DNA of 64,000 nucleotides. Source: JABFXC01 sp045804265. Lineage in GTDB: Bacteria; Gemmatimonadota; Gemmatimonadetes; Gemmatimonadales; Gemmatimonadaceae. Each line of letters begins with the position of its first letter. The first letter of the stretch is position 1. Below the pieces are notes generated by a model that made no database searches, was not told the DNA's origin, and saw only the letters and a list, made by a program, of their open reading frames with translations. The DNA lies in the NCBI GenBank assembly GCA_045804265.1, contig JBJMNK010000030.1, positions 10,498 to 74,497 of the forward strand. Reading direction: 5' to 3'. Both the position numbers and the translations under genes were made by a program. Of this stretch, positions 50,772-59,925 are shown in pieces.

Positions 50772-50950
50772 GTCGCGCGCTGCGTGAGGATCAGCCGCAC
50801 TCCCCAGACGCAGAGCGCCGCCGACAGCGCCGTGATCACGAGGTACTCGGGCTCACGCGCCAGCAGCGACGACTCGACGGCGACGCGCCAGAGGTGCACG
50901 ATCGTGAGGAGCCCGAAGATCGATGCGGTGACGATGACGTAGCTCTTCAT
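50765..50950 (-). CDS. Small two-helix membrane protein
   Basis: A 61-residue protein with two hydrophobic helices (YVIVTASIFGLLTIVHLW; YLVITALSAALCVWGVRLIL) joined by a short charged loop. It overlaps the upstream GNAT gene stop by 4 nt (ATGA, 50947-50950), so it is translationally coupled. This gene would be missed by many length cut-offs. The function is unknown. Confidence 0.75.
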   Translation of the reverse strand: MKSYVIVTASIFGLLTIVHLWRVAVESSLLAREPEYLVITALSAALCVWGVRLILTQRATR

Positions 50951-51441
50951 GCGGACGCTTCCTCGGTCGAGGGTCGACTGCGCGCGACTGTCGTTGCCGG
51001 CGTGAACTGCCATTCGTAGAGCACGAACGACTCCGGCACGCCACCGGCGCCCTCGTAGAGCCGGCGCGCCGCGACGTTGGTCTCCTCGGTGCCAAGCCAG
51101 GCTTCGCTGCAGCCGATTGCCCGGCCGTGGGCGAGCATCGCGTCGAGGAGCCGCCGGCCGACACCGTGTCCCTGGTGCGACGGCGCGACGCCGATCTCGT
51201 TGATCCAGAGCTGCGGCGCCTTGTCCGGGTGAACGTAGTGCACCGCCGAGATCATCCCGACCACCAGCCCGTCGTCGCAGGCGACGAACAGGTGGTGACG
51301 CGGGTCGGCGAGGAACTCGCGGCTCCATGTCGGCGACACCGCGTTGTCGAAGACACCGTCGGCAACGCGCGCGAGGATGTCGTCGTCGCCGTCACGCAGC
51401 AGGCGAACTTCGAATGCGTGCGTGTTCGCGCGGTCGATCAT
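50947..51441 (-). CDS. GNAT-family N-acetyltransferase
   Basis: A 164-residue acetyltransferase with acetyl-CoA loop INEIGVAPSHQGHGVGRRLLDAML and the following GTEETNVAARRLYEGAGG. The start at 51441 overlaps the propeller gene's stop (51438-51440) and its own stop overlaps the small membrane gene start, giving a run of three coupled genes. Resembles AAC-type aminoglycoside acetyltransferase wording, but the substrate is not certain. Confidence 0.9.
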   Translation of the reverse strand: MIDRANTHAFEVRLLRDGDDDILARVADGVFDNAVSPTWSREFLADPRHHLFVACDDGLVVGMISAVHYVHPDKAPQLWINEIGVAPSHQGHGVGRRLLDAMLAHGRAIGCSEAWLGTEETNVAARRLYEGAGGVPESFVLYEWQFTPATTVARSRPSTEEASA

Positions 51442-52955
51442 GGAACAGCTGAATTGCTGACGAAGGCCAGCCGTCGGCCGTCGGGCGACCACGACGGCAC
51501 GTTGATCGTCCCCTGCCCGCCGTAGACGTAGGCAATCACGCGCGCCGGTCCGCCGCCGATCGGCATGATTCGCAGCATGACGTGCTTGTAGAACGGATGA
51601 TCGTCGGCGCGAACGTCAGGCGGGAACGAGATGAACACGATCGACGTGCCGTCAGGCGAGACGTGCGGGAACCAGTTGTTGAAGCTGTCGTCGGTGACCT
51701 GCTCCTGCGCGCTCCCGTCGGGACGCATGCGCCAGAGCTGCATCCGCCCGCTGCGCGTCGAATTGAAGTAGATCCACTTCCCATCGGGCGTGTACTCGGG
51801 ACCGTCGTCGAGCCCGGGCGCCGACGTCAGGCGGATCTCGTCGCCGCCCGCTGACGAGATGCGATAGACGTCGAAGACGTTGTCGCGCTGCCCGGTGAAA
51901 ACGAGCCACTTCCCGTCGGGCGACCACCCGTGGAGATACGACGGTCCTCTGGCTGTAATGCGCTTCGGCGTGCCACCGCCGGTGGGCAGCGTGTACACGA
52001 TCGACGCGCCGCTGTCCTCGACGGCGTGATTGCTGATCCCGAGCATCCGTCCGTCGAACGAAAGGACGTGATCGTTGTTGTTGTGCGTCGCGAAGCCGGT
52101 GTTGATCGCGGTCGGTTTCCGCCGGGAGAGGTCGAAGCGATAGAGCCGTCCTTCCTGCGCGTAGATGAGCGCCTTGCCGTCGGGAGTCCAGTTCGGCGCC
52201 TGGAACGATCCCGAATACTGGTGCACGACCATCGAGTTGCCGCTCGACACGTCGAGGATCTCGAGGTTGCTCCCGAGGTAGTCGCGATAGGCGACGAAAT
52301 CGGGCTTCGCCGGGATCGTCAGGCGGACGTTGTCGAACCGCGCGCGCTCGACGACGGTGTCGTTGTGCGCACAGACGAAGAGCCCGACGTAGACCGTGTC
52401 GGGGAGCGCGACGTCGGTGAGCTGCTGGGTGACGAGCGTGTCGCCGAATCGCGCCACCGACATGACGTACACGCCGTCGCGCCGCTCGAGCTGGATCACC
52501 GCATCGGGATCAGGGATGCTGTCGCGCGACTTGACCTCTTCAGTCGGCGCGCCGCTCGTGCGACGGAACTGCATCGACGCGAGCCCGTTGCCGTGCACCA
52601 CCGCCGAGACGTGGGCGCTGTTCGTCTCGAGCGACGACCGGATCATCCATCCGAGCTTGCGGTGCGGCTCGACGCCCGCCGAGGCGAATCGTGCGCGCGC
52701 CGAGAGGATGAAGTTTCCCGACAGGCGCTTCCACGCGAAATGAAAGTCGTCGTGGTCGCCCCACATGTTCTGTCCCGAGCCGGCGACGCGATACTCCTGG
52801 GTCCGCGCGTCGTAGGATGCGCTCCCGTGCCGCGCCGGACGCCCGACATCGACGTGTGACGCGAAGACGCCGAGCGCCGCCTGGCCGTTCATCTTCGAAG
52901 GCGCGATCACGCCGATCGTGGCCGATGCGACGACAGCGAGGAGCGAAGCACGCAC
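51438..52955 (-). CDS. Exported TolB-like (PD40) beta-propeller protein with N-terminal DUF1349-like domain
   Basis: A 505-residue protein with a signal peptide. Residues about 30-215 look like a concanavalin-type beta-sandwich of the DUF1349/3-keto-disaccharide-hydrolase kind (DFHFAWKRLSGNFILSARARF; KLGWMIRSSLETNSAHVSAVV). Residues about 225-505 are PD40/WD-type blades (APNWTPDGKALIYAQEGRLY; HGWSPDGKWLVFTGQRDNVF; SWSPDGRRLAFVSNSAVP). The combination suggests binding or breakdown of a carbohydrate; the exact role is unknown. It overlaps the GNAT gene by 4 nt. Confidence 0.85.
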   Translation of the reverse strand: MRASLLAVVASATIGVIAPSKMNGQAALGVFASHVDVGRPARHGSASYDARTQEYRVAGSGQNMWGDHDDFHFAWKRLSGNFILSARARFASAGVEPHRKLGWMIRSSLETNSAHVSAVVHGNGLASMQFRRTSGAPTEEVKSRDSIPDPDAVIQLERRDGVYVMSVARFGDTLVTQQLTDVALPDTVYVGLFVCAHNDTVVERARFDNVRLTIPAKPDFVAYRDYLGSNLEILDVSSGNSMVVHQYSGSFQAPNWTPDGKALIYAQEGRLYRFDLSRRKPTAINTGFATHNNNDHVLSFDGRMLGISNHAVEDSGASIVYTLPTGGGTPKRITARGPSYLHGWSPDGKWLVFTGQRDNVFDVYRISSAGGDEIRLTSAPGLDDGPEYTPDGKWIYFNSTRSGRMQLWRMRPDGSAQEQVTDDSFNNWFPHVSPDGTSIVFISFPPDVRADDHPFYKHVMLRIMPIGGGPARVIAYVYGGQGTINVPSWSPDGRRLAFVSNSAVP

Positions 52956-53058
52956 GAGGTTCCGGGGTGGCGCGTTGAAAGAGGCCCGCGCCTGATTCTG
53001 CAGCGCCGTCCGTGTCGTCGCCAGAGTCGGTCCCGGCGACCCGCGACGGAAGTCGCGC

Positions 53059-53403
53059 TCACCCCGGCGATCGCTCGATCACGTCGAAGACGACGCCGAA
53101 GGGGTCCTGGACGTAGACGCCATCGGGCGCGTGCGGGCCGATCGGGATGAGGTGGCACCCGGCTCGCTGGAGCGCCGCCAGCGCTGCCACGCGATCAGCC
53201 ACGTCGAACGACGGCACGACCGCGTCGTGGGTCGGTGCCGGGTCGCGCAGCAGGTAGAGCCGGAGCGCGCCATTGCTGAGCGAGATGCAATCGGCGGTGC
53301 GATCGAAGACCGTGCAGCCTAACGTTCCGACGTAGAACGCCTCAGCGGCGGCGGGATCGGCCACGTGCAGGGCCAGCTCGTTGTTGCCGGTGAACGATGG
53401 CAT
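53059..53403 (-). CDS. VOC-family (glyoxalase-like) protein
   Basis: A 114-residue single VOC-domain protein: NELALHVADPAAAEAFYVGTLGC, then ALRLYLLRDP and the end YVQDPFGVVFDVIERSPG. The metal-binding residues of this fold are only partly recognisable. The start at 53403 matches the family length. No signal peptide. It is in a run of small enzyme genes on this strand. Confidence 0.85.
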   Translation of the reverse strand: MPSFTGNNELALHVADPAAAEAFYVGTLGCTVFDRTADCISLSNGALRLYLLRDPAPTHDAVVPSFDVADRVAALAALQRAGCHLIPIGPHAPDGVYVQDPFGVVFDVIERSPG

Positions 53404-53437
53404 GAGATTCGACGGTTCGCGGCTGTTCAGGACATCG

Positions 53438-53962
53438 CTACCGGTCGAGGACCGGCAGGTAGCGGCGCCACGGTCCGACCGCTTCACGATACTGCTTCGC
53501 CATCACCCGCGTCGTCTGGGCGATGTGCCCCAGGTCGTGCGCCACCCAGGTGGCCAGCAGCTGTCGCAGCGTGACCGCACCCAGCTCGGGATGCTCGCCC
53601 TCGAGCGAGAGCTCGCGATCGGTGAGCCGCCATCCGCGGAGAATCTCGATATTCTCGGCACGGAGCGCCTCGAACTGGTCGAGCAGCTGCGCGAGCGTGT
53701 CTCCCGCGCTCTCGCGGGTGTGCGCAAACCGGTCGAACGGCTCGAAGCGGACGCTCTCGCCCTGGGCGAGGATGATTCGCGCCCTCGGGATCCAGTCGGT
53801 TCGCTCGCCGGCAATGAGGTGGCCGACGTTGGCGAAGGGGCTGAAGGTGCCCGGTCCTTCGTCCGACTCGATCCATCGCTCGGGAATCCCAGCCAGCAGC
53901 GCCCGGAACGTCGCCGGCGTTCGCTCGAGGATCGGGATCCCGTCGGAAAGCTTGAACTCCAT
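53438..53962 (-). CDS. DinB-family protein
   Basis: A 174-residue four-helix-bundle protein. The metal-binding histidines are visible in NVGHLIAGERTDW and AHDLGHIAQTTRVMAKQYR, the latter being the typical last motif of DinB/YfiT proteins. Such proteins often act as thiol-dependent enzymes, but no specific thiol is indicated. The start at 53962 was chosen as first Met before the fold. Confidence 0.9.
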   Translation of the reverse strand: MEFKLSDGIPILERTPATFRALLAGIPERWIESDEGPGTFSPFANVGHLIAGERTDWIPRARIILAQGESVRFEPFDRFAHTRESAGDTLAQLLDQFEALRAENIEILRGWRLTDRELSLEGEHPELGAVTLRQLLATWVAHDLGHIAQTTRVMAKQYREAVGPWRRYLPVLDR

Positions 53963-53998
53963 GCGCGCGGTCGCTCTGTTCTCGCCCGTGATCACTCG

Positions 53999-54502
53999 TC
54001 AGGCGTGCGGCACTTCGAGCGAATGCTCCCACCGCCAGACGATGCCCTCGTCATCGTCGTACGCCGTCCCGGTCTGCACGAACCCGTGCCGCGCGAGGAT
54101 CCGCGTCGAAGCGTTAGGCTCGGCACGTGTGTGTGCGTAGACGGCACGTACGACGCCCGTCCGCGCCGCGCGGGCGAGCAGGGCGGCGCAGCTCGCGCTG
54201 GCGAAGCCGTGGCGCTCGTACGCGGGGAACGTCCCGTAGGCGATTTCGACGGTGCCGTCGTCATCGGGAGCGCTGACGAAGCCGCAGGCGCCGACGACGC
54301 GCTGCGTCGCCTCGTCGACCACGAGGAATCCGCCCCACCCCGGCGTCGGACCGGTTCGCTCGCGATGCGCGGCGTCCTCGGCGACCAGCGCCTGCGCGAG
54401 TGCCGCACAATCGCCGAGCGTCGCGCCGGTGAGCGCCGCGAACGCGTTCGGATCTCCAACCGCGCGCACGACCGCGCCGGAGAGCGGTAAGAGCCGGATC
54501 AT
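53999..54502 (-). CDS. GNAT-family N-acetyltransferase
   Basis: A 167-residue acetyltransferase of the RimJ/RimL-like type: FLVVDEATQRVVGACGFVS, then EIAYGTFPAYERHGFASASCAALLARA (acetyl-CoA loop) and ARAEPNASTRILARHGFVQTGT-type ending. The start at 54502 overlaps the racemase stop (54499-54501), so they are coupled. Protein N-terminal or small-molecule acetylation is possible. Confidence 0.9.
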   Translation of the reverse strand: MIRLLPLSGAVVRAVGDPNAFAALTGATLGDCAALAQALVAEDAAHRERTGPTPGWGGFLVVDEATQRVVGACGFVSAPDDDGTVEIAYGTFPAYERHGFASASCAALLARAARTGVVRAVYAHTRAEPNASTRILARHGFVQTGTAYDDDEGIVWRWEHSLEVPHA

Positions 54503-55212
54503 TGGACCGCCGCCTCGATGGTCACGCTCCGCAGTCGTGCCACGATCGCGGCAACGTGTACTGCGGCACTGTCGATCAATGGCACTCCACCGATGGTGCT
54601 CTCCCTGAGCAACAGCGGCAGCTCGGTGCCACCGAGTATGACACCGTCGATGTCTTCTTCGTCGCGAAGCCTGACGATGAGACCAACGAACGCTGCCCGC
54701 GTCGCGTCGCGGAAATCTCCGGCGAGCAGCTGGTTGATGTAGCAATCGTGAACCCATTCGCGATCGCGCTCGGCCGGCACGACTACGTGTACGCCATGCC
54801 GCGCCAGAACGTCGGGATACATCGGAGCGTCCATCGTGAAGCGCGTCCCGAGGAGCGCCGGCCGCTGCCAGCCGAGCCGCGCCACGGAGTCGGCGCAACA
54901 TTCGACGATGCTGAGCAAGGGGAGCGGCGAGCGCGCCGCGAGCTCGTCGAAGACGACGTGCGGCGTGTTCGCCGCCATCGCCCCGAAATCCGCGCCTGCC
55001 GCGGCGAGGCGCTCGATCGAGTCGAGCAGGTATTCGACGAGCCCGGGACGATCGTCACGAACGAGACGAATGCCCCGCTGCACATCGAGGCTGTCGATCA
55101 CGATCGACGGCGAACTGCCTGGCTTCTCGTGTGCCCACAGCTCGAGGATCCGCCGGTAATAGTCGATCGTGGACTCGGGCCCGAGTCCGCCGACAAGACC
55201 GAGCCTGGTCAC
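54499..55212 (-). CDS. Aspartate/glutamate racemase-family protein, both catalytic Cys replaced
   Basis: A 237-residue Asp/Glu racemase-family protein (start MTRLGLVGGLGPESTIDYYR). The two catalytic cysteines of the family normally lie in a CNTxH motif and a GCTE motif. Here they are Ala81 in AANTPH and Gly195 in GGTELPLLL. Racemisation by the classical two-thiol mechanism is thus not expected; the protein may have another role or belong to a subgroup with altered chemistry. It overlaps the GNAT gene by 4 nt. Confidence 0.88.
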   Translation of the reverse strand: MTRLGLVGGLGPESTIDYYRRILELWAHEKPGSSPSIVIDSLDVQRGIRLVRDDRPGLVEYLLDSIERLAAAGADFGAMAANTPHVVFDELAARSPLPLLSIVECCADSVARLGWQRPALLGTRFTMDAPMYPDVLARHGVHVVVPAERDREWVHDCYINQLLAGDFRDATRAAFVGLIVRLRDEEDIDGVILGGTELPLLLRESTIGGVPLIDSAAVHVAAIVARLRSVTIEAAVQ

Positions 55213-55273
55213 TTCCGCGCTCCGGCAGTGGAACAGCTCTCGAGTTCCATCTCGTTGTCCCGGCGATCGTTCG

Positions 55274-55945
55274 TCACTGGCCCCTGCCCAGTCGAATGTT
55301 CAACCAGCCGCCACCAGGATCAAGGGCGACATGCATGTCGGTGAGCGCCGGTACGACCGCGTCGGCGGCGCGGAGCTCCGGCGACGGGTACGTCGTCGCG
55401 ACGGCGATCACCCTCATCCCTGCCGCGTGCGCCGCCTCGATTCCCGGCGGCGCATCCTCGACGACGATGCACTCGTCGGGCGCGAACGCGAGCCGGCTCG
55501 CCGCGCGGAGGTAGCCCTGGGGGTCCGGCTTTCCCCGCTCGATCTCGTCGGCGCAGATCATCACCGCCGGCACCGGAACGCGTGCGTGTCGCAGCCGGAA
55601 CTCGGCGACCGCCCGCGTTCCGGACGTCACGACCGCCCAGCGCGCGGCGGGGAGCGACTGCACGAGCTCACGCGCGCCCGGTATCTCGCGCACTCCTTCG
55701 GTGGCCGTCGCTTCGGTCGCGATCAGCGCCGCGAGCTCGGCGTCGGCGTCCAGCGCAGGCGCGACCGCGCGGATCGTATCGATCGCGCGACGCCCGTGTG
55801 CCGCGCGGATCACGCCGTTGGGCTCGTAGCCATGACGCGTCGCCCAGGCGCGCCAGGTGCGCTCGACGCATTCCTGCGAGTCCACGAGCACTCCGTCGAG
55901 GTCGAACAGGATGGCACGGCAGCGAAAAGCTCGGCGAGGCTTCAC
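55274..55945 (-). CDS. HAD-superfamily hydrolase, sugar-phosphatase-like
   Basis: A 223-residue HAD subfamily IA phosphatase. Motif I is FDLDGVLVDS (nucleophile Asp15, acid/base Asp17); motif II is VVTSGT; motif III Lys is in ERGKPDP; motif IV is VVEDAPPGIEAAHAAGM. The cap domain is the small helical type. This is the pattern of sugar phosphatases such as YfbT. It starts MKPRRAFRCRAILFDL; a CGTTAGGC octamer lies just upstream. Confidence 0.92.
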   Translation of the reverse strand: MKPRRAFRCRAILFDLDGVLVDSQECVERTWRAWATRHGYEPNGVIRAAHGRRAIDTIRAVAPALDADAELAALIATEATATEGVREIPGARELVQSLPAARWAVVTSGTRAVAEFRLRHARVPVPAVMICADEIERGKPDPQGYLRAASRLAFAPDECIVVEDAPPGIEAAHAAGMRVIAVATTYPSPELRAADAVVPALTDMHVALDPGGGWLNIRLGRGQ

Positions 55946-56120
55946 GAAGCGTTAGGCAGTGGCGACGGTTGGGAGTGCCGGCACGGGAGGCGCGTGGCCC
56001 CGCGAAATCATAACGCGCTGCGCCATGGACGGCGAGCACCGCGGCGAGGCCCTTACTCGCCGCGGCGTCCACTGGTAGCATTGCACCACCGTACCGGTCC
56101 CCAACCTTCCGGAGATTCCC

Positions 56121-57041
56121 ATGCTCTCGCGACTCGCGTGGTCCTTCCTGCTCGCTCTGGCCGCATCACCACTCGCGGCGCAGCAGCGCACGCTCGCCGC
56201 GCGTCTCGGCTATCCCGCCGGCACGAAGCTGCTGATCATCCACGCCGACGACCTCGGCGTCGCCCACTCGGAGGACACGGCCAGCTTCGCGGCGCTCGAC
56301 CAGGGGGCGGTCTCGTCGGCGAGCATCATGATGCCGACGCCGTGGGTGACCGAGGTCGCGGCCTATGCGAAGTCGCATCCGAACGCCGACCTCGGACTGC
56401 ACCTCACACTCACCGCCGAGTGGAAGACGTATCGCTGGGGGAGCGTCGCGCCCCGCGATCGCGTGCGCAGTCTGCTCGACTCCGCGGGCATCTTCCCGAA
56501 CGACGAGTCGATCGTCGCGAAGAACGCGAAAGCTGTGGACGTCGAACGCGAGCTGCGCGCGCAGGTGCACCGCGCCCTGGCGATGGGAATTCATCCCACG
56601 CATCTGGACAGCCACATGGGCGCGCTCTTCACCACGCCGGCGCTCCTCGCCACCTATATCAAGGTCGCGCACGAGTTCCACCTCCCATTCCTCGGCGTGA
56701 AGGGGGCGCCGTTCGACTCGGCGAAGGGGCTGACCAGCCGCGACGTCCTCCTCGACGCGGTCGTCATCGCCGGCGACGAAGTGCCGCGCGACCAGTGGAA
56801 GAAGTTCTACCTCGACGCGATCGCCGCCCTCAAGCCGGGTGTGACGGAGCTGATCGTCCATCTCGGCCGCGACGACGTCGAGCTGCAGGCGGTGACCGTG
56901 GATCACGAGCCCTACGGCTCCGCGTGGCGGCAGCGCGACTACGACGTCGTCACCAGCGCCGAGTTCAAGCAGGCGCTGGCCGACAACCATGTGGTGCTGA
57001 TCGGCTGGAAGGACATCGCGCGGGCGATGCGCCAGCCGTGA
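56121..57041 (+). CDS. Secreted ChbG/HpnK-family (YdjC) carbohydrate deacetylase
   Basis: A 306-residue deacetylase with signal peptide (ends ASPLAAQ). The family residues are visible: HADDLG (His41, Asp43, Asp44), GLHLTLT (His94) and HLDSHMG (His161, His165), which bind the metal and substrate in N-acetyl-sugar deacetylases. Most ChbG proteins are cytoplasmic; this one is exported. An upstream ribosome-binding site CCGGAGA is good. It could work on N-acetylated oligosaccharides. Confidence 0.9.
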   Translation: MLSRLAWSFLLALAASPLAAQQRTLAARLGYPAGTKLLIIHADDLGVAHSEDTASFAALDQGAVSSASIMMPTPWVTEVAAYAKSHPNADLGLHLTLTAEWKTYRWGSVAPRDRVRSLLDSAGIFPNDESIVAKNAKAVDVERELRAQVHRALAMGIHPTHLDSHMGALFTTPALLATYIKVAHEFHLPFLGVKGAPFDSAKGLTSRDVLLDAVVIAGDEVPRDQWKKFYLDAIAALKPGVTELIVHLGRDDVELQAVTVDHEPYGSAWRQRDYDVVTSAEFKQALADNHVVLIGWKDIARAMRQP

Positions 57042-57065
57042 TCACAGGCAAGCGTTAGGCAGCCG

Positions 57066-57854
57066 TCACAGCTGCGAGAATGACGTGGGGCGGAGGATGA
57101 TGTCCGAGATCGCCGACACGTTGTCCTGATACTGCGGATCGGTCGAGAGCTTCTTCCAGTCGGGATCCTTCCCGAACACCGACCATGATGCGTCGCGGGT
57201 GCGCATGTCGGGAAAGGTCAGCATGTAGGTGAGGCTTGGCAGTTTCGCGCCGATCACCGTCTCGCCGAAGAAGACCGGCGTCAGTCCCGCGCGGCGGAAG
57301 ATCGGGATCTCGCCGGCATTGAACATCTTCAGCTTGTTGAGCGCCGCGCGGTTGCTGTGGCTCTCGTAGGTACGCAGCTCGAAGATTCGCGAGGGCACGG
57401 CGGCCGCGCCTGACGGCGCCTCCAGTGCCGGCATCGCCTCGAACGCGCGCAGCAGCGTGCTCTCGAGGCGAACGTATGCCGGGTTGGACATCGGGGCCTC
57501 GAGGATCGCCGCGCCGGCGCGCGCGTATTCGGAGTCGGCGGCGAGCCGTTCGCGCAGCGTAGCCACCGAGTCGAGCGTCGGGTGTGCGAGCGCGAGCACC
57601 AGCGTCGGTGCGTTCTCGCCGTAGACGATCTCGAACGCGCCGACATGGCTGATCCCGGCGCGGTTCAACGCCGGGATCATCGCGTCGCCGACGAACGACG
57701 TGTATGCCTTCTGCTTTGCGCCGGGGAGAAGGTGATAGCGGCGGAGCTCGATGAACTGTCGCGCCGGCGCCTGCGGTTGCGCCATCGCGTCGAGCGTCGG
57801 CAGGGGAGAGATTGCGGCGACCGCGGTCGCTGCCAGGAAGTCACGTCTTTCCAC
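57066..57854 (-). CDS. NIPSNAP-family protein with Tat-like signal
   Basis: A 262-residue protein with a double NIPSNAP (dimeric ferredoxin-like) fold. The N-terminus MERRDFLAATAVAAISPLP is a twin-arginine-type signal. The first half has FIELRRYHLLPGAKQKAYTSF and the second RIFELRTYESHSNRAALNKL, the two NIPSNAP units. Proteins of this type are often found with sugar-catabolic genes in these bacteria; the function is unknown. The 3' gap to the convergent ChbG gene is only 24 bp. Confidence 0.9.
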   Translation of the reverse strand: MERRDFLAATAVAAISPLPTLDAMAQPQAPARQFIELRRYHLLPGAKQKAYTSFVGDAMIPALNRAGISHVGAFEIVYGENAPTLVLALAHPTLDSVATLRERLAADSEYARAGAAILEAPMSNPAYVRLESTLLRAFEAMPALEAPSGAAAVPSRIFELRTYESHSNRAALNKLKMFNAGEIPIFRRAGLTPVFFGETVIGAKLPSLTYMLTFPDMRTRDASWSVFGKDPDWKKLSTDPQYQDNVSAISDIILRPTSFSQL

Positions 57855-57911
57855 GGGTGGCCAGGTGAGGGGAGGGTAGCAGCATCGTCAGGCGCATGCG
57901 GAGGAGCTGTG

Positions 57912-58679
57912 CTACGGCAGCTCGCGGATCCAGATGTTGCGGAAGCTGATCGGCGGGCTCGGGTCGCCGTGCGCCTGCAGCCGGATCGGCGACGGGCCGT
58001 GCGCGACGATCGTCGGTGGACCGATGTACTCGGTCGTCCCCTTGAGCGCGTAGTCGTTCTGGACGAGGACACCGTTATGAAACGCCGTCACCCGCGCCGG
58101 GGTCTTGAGCGTGCCGTCGGCGTTGAACGTCGGCGCGGTCCAGACGACGTCGTACACCTGCCACTCGCCGGGCTTCCGCATCGCGTTCACCAGCGGCGGT
58201 GACTGCTTGTACATGCTCGCCGCCTGCCCGTTCACGTACGTCGTGTTCTGGTACGAGTCGACGATCTGCAGCTCGTAGCCGCTGGTAGGCGTCGTCGCGA
58301 GGAAAACGCCGCTGTTGCCGCGCGCCTGTCCCGAACCGGTGACGCCGACCGGCACCTGCCACTCGAGGTGCAGCTGGTAGTTGTTGAACTTGCGCTTCGT
58401 CTCGATGTCGCCGGCCTGCTTGTTCACCGTGACGATGCCGTCGTGCACCGTCCAGCGGGCGGGGTCGCTCTTGCCCGCGCTGACCCACTCGTCGAGGTTC
58501 GTGCCGTCGAAGAGGCGGATCGCGTCCGACGGTGGGTCACCGATCGTCGCCGCCGGCGTCACGATGCGCGGGACCGGCGTCCAGACTTCGGTCTCTTCCG
58601 GTTTCATGGTTTTCTGCTGGGCAAGGGCGGCCAGCGGGGTGGCGGCGAGAAGGAGCAGGGTGGCGAGGGAGCGAGTCAT
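57912..58679 (-). CDS. Exported DUF1080/3-keto-disaccharide hydrolase-like protein
   Basis: A 255-residue protein of the DUF1080 (3-keto-disaccharide hydrolase) group with signal peptide (MTRSLATLLLLAATPLAALA). The beta-sandwich wording is typical: AIRLFDGTNLDEWVS, NNYQLHLEWQVP, GNSGVFLATTPTSGYELQIVDSY, EWQVYDVVWTAP and IRLQAHGDPSPPISFRNIWIREL. Members bind or hydrolyse oxidised disaccharides. The Gfo/Idh/MocA protein in this window would be a natural partner in producing 3-keto sugars, though not linked here. Confidence 0.93.
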   Translation of the reverse strand: MTRSLATLLLLAATPLAALAQQKTMKPEETEVWTPVPRIVTPAATIGDPPSDAIRLFDGTNLDEWVSAGKSDPARWTVHDGIVTVNKQAGDIETKRKFNNYQLHLEWQVPVGVTGSGQARGNSGVFLATTPTSGYELQIVDSYQNTTYVNGQAASMYKQSPPLVNAMRKPGEWQVYDVVWTAPTFNADGTLKTPARVTAFHNGVLVQNDYALKGTTEYIGPPTIVAHGPSPIRLQAHGDPSPPISFRNIWIRELP

Positions 58680-58693
58680 CGGCCTCCAGCGAA

Positions 58694-58717
58694 CGTTAGG
58701 CAGGCGCGGTCGCCTGC
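58694..58717 (-). terminator. Hairpin with CGTTAGGC at its edge
   Basis: CGTTAGGC at 58694-58701 runs into GCAGGCG (58700-58706), loop CGGT, CGCCTGC (58711-58717). It lies between the TPR gene (stop 58735) and the DUF1080 start (58679) and would end the TPR transcript. Confidence 0.55.
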
Positions 58718-58734
58718 GGGTGGATGTCGGTCGG

Positions 58735-59925
58735 TCACGGTGCGGCCGCGAGCCGGCTGCGCAGGGTGTCAGCGTACGCCTGCGCCCAGACCCGCTCGGG
58801 AGAGTTGAACCGCTCGCGACCGGCATAAGCTTCGTACGCATCCGCGGCGCGCGCCATGTCGCGCCGCGCCTCGTGTGCCTTCCCGAGGAAATAGTACGGC
58901 TTGGCGAAGTAGGGGTCGAGGTCGATCGCCTGGAGCAGCTCGGCCACCGCCGTGCCGGGCAGCCCGGCGCCAAGCAGCGCCACGCCGCGATAGTAGCGCA
59001 GCGTCGGATCGTTAGGCGCGAGCTCGATCGCGACTGCCAGCTCCCGGGCCGCGGTCGAGTCGTCGCCGCGCTCGCTGGCCAGCGTCGCCAGCCGGGCGTG
59101 GGCGGGGTAGAAGGCCGCATTCTCCACGATCGCGCTCTCGAACGACCGGCGCGCGTCGGCGGTGTCCTTGCGCTGGGCGTGGATGAAGCCGAGCGCGTAG
59201 TGGATCATCTCCTTCGACGAGTACGCGAGCGTGAAGCGGCTCGAGTCGCGGTGCGTGAGGGTGTCGAGCGCGATCCGGAGCTGCGCCGCCGCGCTGTCAT
59301 AACGGCCGAGATCGAACTCCGCCCGCGCCCGGATCTCGCGCAGCCGCGCCCGCCCCGGTCGCTCCTGCAGCGCGACGCCGAGCAGCGAGTCGGCGATCGC
59401 GGTCAACCCGAGATCGTAGGACCAGTAGCCGCGCACCGCCGGGTCGCGCATCGTCGCCAGCGCATACGCCGGCGGCCGGCCGGTGAGCAGGTGGTCGTAG
59501 CTCGCGACCAGGAACGGGTCGTGCGACAGCGCCTCCTGGCGAAGCGAGTCGATGATCGCCATTCGCGCCGCCGGCACGCTCGCGATCGGAAGCCAGATGT
59601 CGCTGAACGGCTGCTGCACCTGTCGCGCGTAGGTCAGCAGGAGCGCGACGCTGCGTCCGTAGTAAGGATGCGCGAGCGTCGGGTCGAGTCGCGACGCCCA
59701 GTAGAACGCGGCCGCCGCGCTGTCGGCGTGACCGCGGTCGAGCGTCGCGCCACCGAGCGCGATGAAGGTGTGCGGATCCTTGGGGTCGCTGCAGCAGGCG
59801 ATCTCCGGCTGCGCCGGGTGGGGTAGCGTCGTCCCGGTCCCCCACGCCGCGGTGACCGCGGCCGGCGGATGGCTGCAGGCGATGGTTGCGAGCAGCAGAG
59901 CCGAACGGGCCACGCCGTTAGGCAT
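58735..59925 (-). CDS. TPR-repeat lipoprotein
   Basis: A 396-residue lipoprotein (lipobox TIAC) with tetratricopeptide repeats: AFYWASRLDPTLAHPYYGRS, FESAIVENAAFYPAHARLATLA, AVAIELAPNDPTLRYYRGVALL and AIDLDPYFAKPYYFLGKA. TPRs mediate protein-protein contacts. A Cys pair (IACCSDP) follows the lipidated Cys. The start overlaps the upstream APH stop by 8 nt. Confidence 0.88.
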   Translation of the reverse strand: MPNGVARSALLLATIACSHPPAAVTAAWGTGTTLPHPAQPEIACCSDPKDPHTFIALGGATLDRGHADSAAAAFYWASRLDPTLAHPYYGRSVALLLTYARQVQQPFSDIWLPIASVPAARMAIIDSLRQEALSHDPFLVASYDHLLTGRPPAYALATMRDPAVRGYWSYDLGLTAIADSLLGVALQERPGRARLREIRARAEFDLGRYDSAAAQLRIALDTLTHRDSSRFTLAYSSKEMIHYALGFIHAQRKDTADARRSFESAIVENAAFYPAHARLATLASERGDDSTAARELAVAIELAPNDPTLRYYRGVALLGAGLPGTAVAELLQAIDLDPYFAKPYYFLGKAHEARRDMARAADAYEAYAGRERFNSPERVWAQAYADTLRSRLAAAP

